From Macrotrachela quadricornifera (lineage: Eukaryota > Rotifera > Eurotatoria > Philodinida > Philodinidae): a stretch of DNA of 64,000 bases. The notes under the pieces are model-generated. The model worked only from the letters and a program-made list of their open reading frames with translations, did no database searches and was not told where the DNA came from. The stretch is taken from assembly GCA_022393335.1 (NCBI GenBank), contig JAJEKB010021158.1, positions 823,203-887,202 on the forward strand, in the 5' to 3' direction. Below, piece after piece: positions 21,701 to 31,831 of this stretch. Position 1 is the stretch's first letter. Each line of letters opens with the position of its first letter. A program made the translations under genes and the position numbers.

Positions 21701-24700
21701 ATTTGACATTAAGATTCGATTGAATTGAATCAAGAACGTAGTTGGTACCTATCAATTGCCATGCTGATCTATGAGACATAATTGTACGGTAAAGATAAAC
21801 TAATTCTGTGACTAATTCCATGGGGAGATGTTCAGAAAAGAAACTTTCGCCAATGGAATGAAGAATTTCAGTGAAAAATTTTTCCATTAAATCTTTCGAT
21901 CGATCGTTAGTATAATTCGGTAGATATGGAATTAATTGACGTAGAATTTTTAATGAAAGTATTCGAGTGACTTTGAATTCACTCTGATGATAAATATCGA
22001 TTAACCGTTCAATATATGATACAGTACTACATATTGATCGAAGATGTGTGTAAAAATGAAAACAACGAAGAAGAAGAACCAAATATTCATTTATTAAAAG
22101 TTCTTTTTCAAATTTTGAAGAAATTTCTATTGAAGAATCTCGGGATAAAATATAATTAAACCAACCAAAAGATAGATCTTTTAAAGAATTGAATGGATAT
22201 TCTTTCTCTTCTATCTGACTTGTTCGATTTGATTCCAGTTTATTTCTAATAAATGAATGACATAAAATGTATCGTTCTTGTTCTAATATTGGATCAAATT
22301 TTCCTTTAATTTGATCTAATTTAATATTTTGACACAATTTTAAGATGAATAATCTAAACCAATTATAAGCGAGAAATTTTGTTCGTAGTGAAGTAACATC
22401 ACATAACGAAAAGAGTCTTTGAGAAAGTTGATTATGAGATAGAGAAACAAGATCAGCAGATGTATAGTTCAAATTGAGATAATTAAAGATGTTTTGCATG
22501 GAAAAATTTGATTCTGATGATAATAAATAGGGAAGAATTATGTGAAGAATGGAATAATAACAATTTCGGATTTCATTGCGTAAGTCAAAATTTGCATTGA
22601 GGATATTTTCTAAATAGGACCATTCTAATGTTGATTTTCTCAACATTGGTATAAAAATAGTCAACATTGTTAATGTGCGAGTGTCACTCTTCAATTGGAC
22701 AACATTTTGAATAAATTTTTCAAAAAATCGATAAGTAATTAATCGTGTTATTGCTCGTTCATATTGTCGATCGAGACATTTTTTTAATTCATCTAATTCT
22801 AAATGATTTTCTTTATAAATAAATTGATCAATCGATCTACTAAGAAGAGTTTCAGCATTAATTCTTTGTTGTCTGATTTGTTTCTTTCGCATTAATTTTT
22901 TAAACCTAATACAAGCTTGCATTAAATGTCTAAGTAATTTGAGAACATGTTTGGCTTTTGACCATCGAGATATCTGTCGTTCGAATCTATGTGGTTTTGT
23001 CGGTGGGAGTTCGATTGATGGTGATGGTGTCTCTTCTGTAATCATTGGAATGAGATCACTTTTTCCAATAGATAAAAGAAGAAACAATGCATTATTTATC
23101 GTCTGTCGATAAAATTCTTGATAATCTCCACCTTCTGCTTTGATAGTTCTTAATATAGTTCTAGCATAATTAGCATTTTCAAAAATGGAAAGAAGTTGAC
23201 TGTGAGTGTGTCGTTGATTCATTTGTAAGAATTCTATTTTAGCGAGATTAATCCGATCAAAATGTTTAATGTATACTGCATATACAGCAGAGACTAAATG
23301 ATTGGCTTGTTCTTCAATTGATTGTTGTAATAAATATTTTTTCTCTTGGATAAACATTTTCATTTTTGTGATCAATTCTGCACCATTTCCAGTATTATTA
23401 AAGACAGATATTAAAAATTCCTTGTCTGATAGTGAATCTTCGATGGAATTCGTAAGTTTAAATTGACTGTAATTTGAAAGATTTGAGTTGAGTAAGTTTG
23501 ATAGATAGGGACTTATTTCAGAGATTGATTTTTCATATCCACCACTTAAAATTGTTAATTTTAATTTTTCTGCATGTTTAATTTCTAAAGGATCTAAGGG
23601 TGATCCACAAATCATTACAAAGCTGATTTTTCCTATTAACCAATAAATAAGATTCTGATTATTCGATATAATATCTTCCTTTGTTAAACTTTGTAATATA
23701 TAATCGGATAATAATGGCAAAATAGCGGCAAAGATAGGTTCAACAGTCGTGAAGTCGAACAGTTCATTGACTTTGGTCATTAGACACAAACCAACAAGTG
23801 CAGAATTGAATAAATTACTTTCTTTTGCTCTTGAATAATGTCTAAATAAAGATGTTAGATATTGAATAACCACTGAACTTGGAACATTAATTGATTGATT
23901 AATGGAATCATCGCTAGTCGGAAGAAGTAACTGACAGATGAGAAGTTTTTGAAATAATGAAAGGATTTTTTCAATCTGTTCAATTCGTTCTTTATCAATT
24001 TGTTCTGGTGGATTGAAATAAATCTCGATAAATGATTCTAAGATTTTCCATGATGTCGTTTTTTCCAATTGGTTATTATTCTCATCATGAAGAATTCCAA
24101 TCCAAATAAGTAAAGTTTCATTTTTATTGAATTCGCTGATAAAGTGATTAATAAGGATCTGACTTTTATTTTCAATAATATATCGATACATGAATGATAA
24201 TTTTTCTGTAAATGATGATATTCGTAGATTAAGAAGATAAACAAATGCTTTTGATGCTTCTTCAGAGATTTCATTTTGACTATAAGATAACTTCAAAAGT
24301 AATTCAAACCAATTTTTCAACTCTTCTTCATTAACGAATTTGCTCAAATCAAAGTTCTTCGGAGAAGATTCTGAAAGAATTTTTCTTATTGTTTCATTAT
24401 ATGTTAATAAATTTTGATGAAAATTAAATTGAATTGCACATAAATAATTCAAATGTGTATTAAATAATCTTAAACAAATATTTAACATATAAACAATGAC
24501 AAAATTTGAATTTTGTTTAATAATATTATTTAATTGTTTTATTATATTAAATAGAATTTGAAATGTTTCTAAATTAAATTCGAATGAAAATGAGTTATGA
24601 TTGAATTGTTCATTAAAATGAATTTTATCATGAATATCGATATGTGTAAGAATAATTGAACTGATAAATTGACCAGTAAATATTTTCTTGCTCAATTGAA

Positions 24701-27700
24701 TAAGTTCTGAATTTGGATATACTCCGATGGATTTTAAGAATTTGATTTGTTCGTCTAAAAAAATGTTTTTTTATAGTAAATAGATGAAATATTCAATCTA
24801 TATATACAATGTTCAGTGTCTAACTGTGTTGGGTCAAATGTCAAAAATTGGATAAGACTACAAGGAAGAGCTCCATAAGTCCTCAGGGACCATCCTATTG
24901 GGATACCCATAGATCTTGAAGGGAGTAAGGCTATAAGGCTGAAGGCTACATGAACTATAAAAATACGTGCAACATAGGTGTATGAGACCGTAAAAGTATC
25001 TTCTATCTATACAAGTCATGCTCGTCCTGGGACTCACTCAGCTTTTTCTTGTAGAGATGGTATTTTTGAACTATTAATAGACTATTTATTAACAGCATCT
25101 TGAGCAGAAGTAGGTTGAACTTGAAGAGCCTTTATGTCGAAAGATCGAAGAATGACTATATCTTCCGCTCTCTTCACTCTATTAAGTGGTACATAATTGA
25201 TGTGATCTGCAATATTCCAACCAGAGATGTCCATCGCGGCTGAGAGTCTGCCGCTGCCGCGCCGCGACGATAATCAACAAAAAGCTACCGCGCCGCTGCC
25301 GCGACGCGATGATAGTCAAAAAAGAGCTACCGCGCCGCTGCCGCGACGCGGTGTTCAAAAAGCTTACCGCTGCCGCGCCGCGCCGCGACGTGACACTAAA
25401 AAAGCTTGCCGCTACCGCGCCGCTACCGCGCCGCTACCGCGATGGTATTTTTAAAAATCTGTCGATTTTCAAGGCTGTGACTGGTTTAAACTAGAGCTAC
25501 TGTTGCTAATCGCTCAGATTCGTCAAGTCTTATAGTGCAGCAGACATCAATGTCAAGATTATCTGTAAATTCATGAGTTTTTTAAATTTTTTTCTAGAAA
25601 AGCGGCCGCTACCGCGCCGCTGCCGCGACGCGTCGTTAAAAAACTAACCGCTGCCGCACCGCGCCGCGACGGTATTATAAAAATTGCTACCGCGCCGCGA
25701 CGGTATTATAAAAATTGCTACCGCGCCGCTGCCGCGCCGCGATGGTTTTTATAAAAACTCTGCCGCGACCGCCACGGCGGCAGCGGCAGCGCCGCGATGG
25801 ACATCTCTGATTCCAACTGGAACTTAATATATTATATTTGAGAGAAATATTTCTTTCTTTATCTTGAAACTACCTGGCTCTTCCTGATCATCGTATATGA
25901 GCTCTCGAAAAATTCCTTGAGTACCGTTTGAGAGTCCTAGTTTGGTATTAAAGGATAAGAGACCAGGAAGAAGTTTGGTCGTGTTGTCTGATAGATCGTT
26001 TTCACTCAGTTTCTTTTGAGGATAAGGTCTATGAAACATTTATTTCCATCTATGATACCTATTTCTAAACAAATGACCCTCAAAGAAATTTTAAAAAACT
26101 AACATCAGATTCGAGTTTCTTGACCCCAATTACCCTTCGGTCAACCTTTATGAAAAAAGCTTGTCAGCGCAGCCCTTTTAGGGCTAAAATGTGGAACTCA
26201 CATATTCATATAAGCTAGGAGCTGTGTTACTGTAAATTTTTTATAATGTCAGGGCTCTACATTGATAGATATATATTTACAGCAAAGCTTTAAGGTGGAA
26301 GAGAACGATGATAAAACACAGGAATCATTTGTTCCGTCGTGTCTGCTGCAATGGGGAGGTATTTTTGATAGAGATATCCGCAATGAAGACCTGCCTGTAA
26401 TTGGAGCTGGTCTGTAAGGGGAGAGCTCGAAAAGTCTCGACTTAAAATTTACATTCACTCTTTTTCTTCGAAAAAATATAGCCACGCCTGTCATATCTGC
26501 GACGGTCAAGAAGCGTTGCTAAGGAAAATTCGTACTCAATGACCTTTGACCTTGGTTGCTAAGGATGTCTGTAAGGGGGGGGGGGGGGGGGGGGGGGGGC
26601 CGCAAAACTTCGACTTAAAACTTACACTCACATTTTTCATATGTGAGTTCCACAAAAACTCCCTTTTGTATCTTTACATAATTTTTGGACCAATCATTGA
26701 GGTGTGGGCTAGGACTCTACGTAGGGTGAGATAATCCCATTCTATCCCATGGGACGACAATTTACAGCAAAACTAAGTAGAAATGTCACATGAAATCCTG
26801 AAAAGTTTCACGTTGTTGGTGGAGTCAACAATTTGCTTTTAAACCACATCTGGCTAGCATAGAAATTCATGGGATGGGACAATATTTTTTTAAAATCAGT
26901 CTCATCCCATCCCATACGGAGCCCTGGTGCAGACATACAAGCAGCAATCAAGCAAACAATTTATGTTTGTAAGACTCTTCTCTACGAGAAAGAGAATAGC
27001 TAATATCGAGTGTCCCTATGCTCTTACTGGGGTTTCGCACTTACATCGATGAGTGTAAACTATGATATATATACATATTCTTATAAAATTAACTCTGGCG
27101 CTGACGTATATCCTCTATAAACTCCCTCGAGATGATGGACCCTTCTGATGGGACCCAATATAAAGTGATCCAAGAGCTCATTTATAGTGGTGAAAATTAA
27201 ATATCTCAGTCATGCTTAAACCAAGAGGGCTGATTCTTCTACCGTTGATAAAGGAATGTTCATAGCTTCTAGTAATGAAAAAGCAATATTCATATCGCTG
27301 CGAATGGGTTAATGTTGTTCTATGAAAACCGAGACAGTCTACTTCATTTTTGCCAATTGGCAAACATCTCCCCACCCCTCTTACTGGATGAAAGGACAAA
27401 GCTTTGAGGTCAAATATTGGAAGAGAAAAAATAGTCGTGTAGTATGTACGAATTCTCACTAGTTTAACCTGTTATTGATTTGAAGTTTGTCTCTTGTTCT
27501 TGTAAGTTAATCAATGATGTCAAAGTGTTGTTCAATTGAATGAATAAACGTCTTACATCATAAATGTTCTCTGTATCAAATATTAATCTTGCTAACAAAG
27601 GTAAAATCTCTTTGAAAGAAAATTGAGCAATAGATAAAGTGAGTAAAATTTTAGTCACTGGTATAGCAATATTTGTATCATTTCTCAATAATAATTCATT

Positions 27701-28315
27701 AAGAAAATCTCTGATTGGTTGCAATGATTGGTATAATAATTTGTTATCAGATAAGTTCGATGAGAATCGTATGGGAAGTTTTTCACACAGTTGAGAGGTT
27801 AATGTTACAATTTTTTGAACAATTGTCGAATCATTTGTTTCAGCAGATTTGATTAATATAAGTAAAATTGATGTTAATGATTGAATGGCAAAAGCGGAAA
27901 TTTGTTCATTGTCTTCGAGATCATCTTCAACAAATACATTTTCATCGTCATCTTGTTTTAATTTGTTGGTTAGAGATGTATGCAGTTGTTGTTGTGTTTC
28001 CAGACAATGTTTTATTTGTTCGATGACTTTATCGTTATATTCTTTTAAAAGAGGAAAAACTTCGTTACTGAGAATATGATTAATATCAGTATCAAATTTT
28101 TCTAATTCACTCGAATGAGTTAATCGAAAAATATGTTCACGAATTTTGTCAATAAATAATAATTCAGTATCACTGATTGTTATTTCATCAGTTTCAATTG
28201 GGAGAAAAAAGTGAATATTCTCTTGTTTATTATCAAATGATACATCAGTTGAATTTAATTGTGTATCATTAGTATTACCATTTTGAATATCAATTTTGAA
28301 TAATTGTTGTCCCAT
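15718..28315 (-). CDS. Giant HECT-type E3 ubiquitin ligase with SPRY domain (HECTD4/HERC-like)
   Basis: Transfers ubiquitin from E2 through a thioester on its own cysteine to substrates. Four coding exons, 28315-27469, 24754-17791, 17731-15954 and 15902-15718, sum to 9,774 nt or 3,257 residues. Residues 1-1500 are mostly helical, with an acidic patch in exon 1 (DDDENVFVEDDLEDNE). A SPRY domain lies at about 1570-1760 (ENIQVTEGKWYFCVKL, then YSWSYDGSRGILFNNG). A LamG/concanavalin-like stretch follows at about 2020-2160, and a Ser/Glu/Asp tract near 2335. The HECT domain runs from about 2860 to 3225, with GGPYRDSITQMC, FVGQLMGLAIRKK, LLVFAWGRSTLP and the catalytic Cys3201 in LSHTCSF, whose codon lies in the last exon. 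An acidic tail (HEDSSSDYDSDDYRE) extends past the usual HECT end, unusual because that C-terminus is normally fixed. The large exon 2 is uninterrupted, so the gene is intact. HECTD4 versus HERC affinity is uncertain. Confidence 0.92.
25082..26039 (-). pseudogene. PIF1-like helicase relic, split by a MITE
   Basis: Two blocks in minus orientation. The upstream block (26039-25824) reads LGLSNGTQGIFRELIYDD, like the conserved segment before the last helicase motif in PIF1/Helitron helicases. The downstream block (below 25214) reads NYVPLNRVKRAEDIVILRSF and then DIKALQVQPTSAQDAV, like the end of the same domain (V-x-L-S-R-V motif, here PLNRV). The segment between is deleted, and a 588-bp element sits at the junction. 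Walker motifs are absent. It probably came from a Helitron or a host PIF1 copy and is non-functional. Confidence 0.65.
25222..25809. mobile_element. hAT-type MITE with GC-rich internal satellite
   Basis: Perfect 19-bp terminal inverted repeats (CAGAGATGTCCATCGCGGC) with an 8-bp target duplication ATTCCAAC at 25214-25221 and 25810-25817. Eight-base duplications and CAGNG termini are typical of hAT elements. The interior is an array of roughly 50-bp units combining a GC block (GCTACCGCGCCGCTGCCGCG) with a short A-rich spacer, in striking contrast with the AT-rich host. Chance frames through this array (up to 75 residues, Arg/Ala/Pro-rich) are not taken as genes. Confidence 0.9.
26120..26700. 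repeat. Dispersed repeat pieces with poly-G tract
   Basis: Contains the repeat block GCTTGTCAGCGCAGCCCTTT...GTGGAACTCACATA (about 26158-26205), found again in opposite orientation at about 30000-30066 and 47516-47570. Another shared block (GTAAGGGG...TCGACTTAAA) occurs at 26405-26460, 26570-26635 and inverted at 29875-29930. A run of more than 20 G bases lies at about 26575-26599. No coding sequence. Confidence 0.7.
26705..26935. repeat. Probable small foldback element
   Basis: The left part (AGGACTCTACGTAGGGTGAG) resembles the reverse complement of the right part (AGGGCTCCGTATGGGATGGG), with further pairing of the TCCCAT-rich arms. No clear target duplication. It lies inside intron 1 of the HECT gene. 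Confidence 0.45.
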
Positions 28316-29239
28316 TGTCTTTTACAGAAAAATTAAAAAATCTTTGAAATTTGTTGTTGCAATGTTGTAATAGGTAGAAAAGAAAAATACACGGTAATCA
28401 GTTGTCCTGTACAACTTCATATTAAGTAAATATTTTCATGCACATGGCTTCGCAAAGAAATATACACGAAAAAGACCTTCTATTTAATGCATTCTTTTTT
28501 CTTGCCATTGCACATGGAGAGAACGAAAGTTTTTTTTTCTTTCCTACTTGTTTGTGTAGAAGCAAGATTGATAAGATAAAATACCCACTTGTATTTCGAG
28601 GATAAAAATCAAAACAACAATCTCTTTTTTCGTCAAAGTAGCGCTTAGAGAAACTAAAATATCTTTTTCTTGAGGAATATTGGAAAGATATGTGTGTAAT
28701 AAATAACAATAATGTCCTAATGTGTGACTATCATTTTGATCTATCTCAGAGAGAAACTTCGAAAACCTTTCAGCAAAGTCAATTTATGTCTCCCTCTCTC
28801 ATCATTTTGTTGTTAAGTTTGTATAAGAAACTCTTTAATGCCCAAAACTGCTTTTTTAACTGATTGTTCAGTCATTGGTACATTCAAACCAAGTGTTACT
28901 CTTCTGAAAAAAATCTTCTGATTGCATATTGAATGAACTATCGGACAGTTTTGGTTGTTCAAAAGTTTTCGCATCCATACTGTTCGTTCATGTGTTAGTT
29001 TCGATTATTCTCATGATTTACAAAGCAAAAGAATATGAGCATTAATAATTCGAATTGAGGCCCTTAAAGGACGAGGGACGTTTCAAGGACATTTCTACCC
29101 AATTAAACACTTAGATGTTCTCCCTCACTTTCACTATCAATCTTGATCTTATTCCCATTTTTTTCACTGATTTTTTACTAAGTTTTTTATTCTAGCCAAA
29201 TAATATTCCAATCTTGTCCAGTAAAAACTCGACTTTCAA
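28316..29239. other. HECT gene upstream region, no gene seen
   Basis: Sequence above the HECT start codon should hold the promoter. No clear TATA box, and no supported open frame; the 95-residue frame at 28422-28709 has no recognisable features. Confidence 0.45.
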
Positions 29240-29480
29240 TTCTGTCTGCAACATATATGTTTATTGATGTTTAGAAAAAACGAACTACAAAAAAATTGTA
29301 GGTAGGAGATATTTAAAAAATTTGTTTGTTGATGGAGAAGTGCATGGGTAGGAGATTGAAAGTGTTAGTAGAATGGTGACAATTGTCGTTCCTAGAAATA
29401 AAAACAGAAAAATGGATGAATAAGTACAATTTGATTTTGAAAATAAAATACATTTACTCTGTTCTAGTTTCGGTGTTTAT
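29240..29480 (-). pseudogene. Third, fragmentary copy of the secreted-peptide gene (3' untranslated part only)
   Basis: Matches the segment just downstream of the peptide-coding frames at 35500-35710 and 42880-43085, including GACAATTGTCGTTCCTA and TTTACTCTGTTCTAGTTTC-like sequence. The coding part is missing. It shows that the peptide locus was duplicated at least twice in this window. Confidence 0.65.
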
Positions 29481-29799
29481 TCATATCCTTTGTACAGTCA
29501 AGCCATAAATAATGATTTGGAAATTTTGCTCACATAGTTTGGTGTATGGGAAATCTAATTATATCAGTGGATAGAGCTAATTAAGTCCTCTTTAGAACAT
29601 GAATGCAACATCTGGAGCGCGTTCCTAGACGAATCGAAGATAGAATTATTCGAATCTGCCACTAACTACAAGTACGTATAGTCATGTTTGAGCAGTCATA
29701 CATCATTATGTCAGTCTTTTTGAAAACAGATCTCTTTCTTCATGATTAACTAGTAAAATGGTAGCCGTCCCTAACGAGCAAATTATTAGGTAAAACATT

Positions 29800-30230
29800 G
29801 CTTTGTTTGTTTGAGAGTATATTATATAAAAATATTTTGGATTCATTTTGTGGAATTCACATATAAAAATGTGAGAGTAGCTTTTAAGTCGAGATTTGCT
29901 TGTCCCCCCCCCTCCCCCTTACAGATAGTCCCATCATTACTGACATGCTCATTTCGTTTATTAGATATAATTCACTTCTAGTGTTTTATATTACAATAAT
30001 TAAGTTGAAGAAGATATGCGAATTCTACATTTTAGCCCCAAAGGGGCTGCGCTAACAAGCTTTTTTACAGCAAAAGAAATATAGATGTGACTAATGAGAA
30101 TCATATCTGATGTTAGATGGAAGAAAGAAACGTATTTTAATCCCTTTAATAATATCCTGGCAGGTATTTTTTGACGAGTCACTACCGAATGCATGGTTTT
30201 TTTAGGACTATTTTTTCATTATTGACATAT
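29800..30230. repeat. Dispersed repeat with an inserted ~215-bp element (29847-30062)
   Basis: The outer parts match 40970-41160 (GAGAGTATA...GGATTCAT and ACAGCAAAAGAAATATAGAT...CGAGTCACTACC). In the 41-kb copy the two parts are continuous. Here they are separated by about 215 bp that begin near GTGGAATTCACATA, include a C-rich run, and end near GCTAACAAGC. The 41-kb copy therefore acts as an empty site. The insert belongs to the same family as repeats at 26.1 and 47.5 kb. Confidence 0.7.
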
Positions 30231-31831
30231 GTCACAGGCAGAATCCGTTTTTAATTAAGCGCGACTTTTTAAATAAATTCTAACTTTCGCTATTAAAAAA
30301 AAATAATTATTTCTTTAAATTGATGGAATAATAATTTTTAATAGTTCAGTTAGATGTGTACACCAACGATAAACACGGTTTCGGTTTTTCAAAATTTAAA
30401 CCGAGCAGAGTTAAAGAAGAGTATTTTTTAAAGACTAGTAAAATAATCTACTTTTTGTCAACTTGCTCGTATAATTTGGAAAGATTATCTCTTAAACTTC
30501 ATAAATCAAAAATACTCCACATCTGAAGACCTCTCCATAATACGGGCCTGCTAAAGGAGTAACGTCATACATATAATGACAATTCTTCCGAAATTATTAA
30601 ACTAATCAAGAAATTATAGTTTTGGTCGATATATTTGATCGAAAGTATGTTGAATTTTTATGTGTCACAGACATGAGAATTCAGTTGAGATTGGAATCTT
30701 CAAAATATTACAAAAATAAATAATATTATGAATACAATTTCATAAATAATTTGAAATAACTCTTTTAGACAGAAATTCACAAGCATAGTTCAGTTAGCCA
30801 CAATAGACAAAACATCTTCACGTGTAGATTTCTTTCGATATAGTTCAATAATAAATAATCTTTCACAAAGATTAAGTTTAGAGCCTAATTTAAAACTGAT
30901 TGAAAATAATTGTACAATTTCTCTTCCTTTTTTGTAACCTCGGCTTTAGCTGCATGATAGAAGCTTCGTTATAAAAGCTAGTTGGAATCAGATTGAAACA
31001 TTTCCGCAGTATCTGCTCGTCTATCAACCACCTGCTAGAAATAAGTTTTAAAGATTAGGTTGTAACAACTATTTCGAAACAGAATAAAATAATTGTAGAG
31101 TTTCTCAGTTCTTTCTAGCCAACCATGTGATAAAAAAGAAATAAATTTGTACTAACATATGAAGGCATGTACGATGTGTATGGCTATATCTATGTTGAGC
31201 CTACTTTGGAAGATATGACAAACGTTTATATAGTTTATCGTCGGATTATGGTTGTTGAAATAAACAGCTATTACGATCAACCATAAAAATCCATTCTCCT
31301 CATTTTTTTGCGGTCGGGAGTATTTATTGACTGAGTAATTAAATCAGTTATACTCTGATCAACTGACCATTTTCTATTTTCACTAGGTCAAGACAAAATT
31401 TAACTATCATTTGAGTACATCAGATTAATTTCTTAATTAAATTCAAAATATACTGAAAACACGTGTGTATATCCTTCAAGTGTGAGAAATGTCGATTTAA
31501 AATGTTATTAAAATAAAATCAATAATCTTAACTTTAAAACTCTATCCTCCTTTTTCTTTCACTCTTATTTGTCGGATGCCTTTTTTTCTCTCAGAAAAAT
31601 TAAAAGGTTTGTTTAGATTCCTCAAAAGTTTAATAACAAACGCTTGCGCACGCTGCATCTTCCTAAATACAAATCAATATCTATTGAATAAAATCTACTT
31701 CAAATAATCATATATAAATACCATTTTAAAAATTTGTTAAATCTTAAAGATAAACTAAAAATTTGAATAGCTCTTCGTTTTATTTTGATTCAAAACTGAT
31801 ATATGTACTGTAAAAAAAATTTAAACAAATA
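30231..31831. other. Gene-free stretch
   Basis: AT-rich, with no open frame showing domain features, and no terminal repeats recognised apart from the element that starts at 31832. Confidence 0.5.

Larger units (their letters stand above)
24755..27468 (-). other. Intron 1 of the HECT gene, 2.7 kb, repeat-filled
   Basis: Donor CAG|GTTAAA at 27468 and acceptor TTTTAG| at 24755 join exon 1 to exon 2 in frame (split Asp codon). All other introns in this gene are 50-60 bp. The excess length is explained by inserted repeats: a helicase relic, a hAT-type MITE and several dispersed repeats, each listed separately. Confidence 0.85.

Noticed and set aside
25227..25494. Two overlapping Arg/Ala/Pro-rich open frames
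   Set aside because: They lie wholly inside the GC-rich satellite of a MITE; open frames there follow from the lack of A/T-rich stop codons, not from selection.
28422..28709. 95-residue minus-strand frame upstream of the HECT gene
   Set aside because: It ends before the HECT start, has no homology pattern, and no splice site links it to exon 1.
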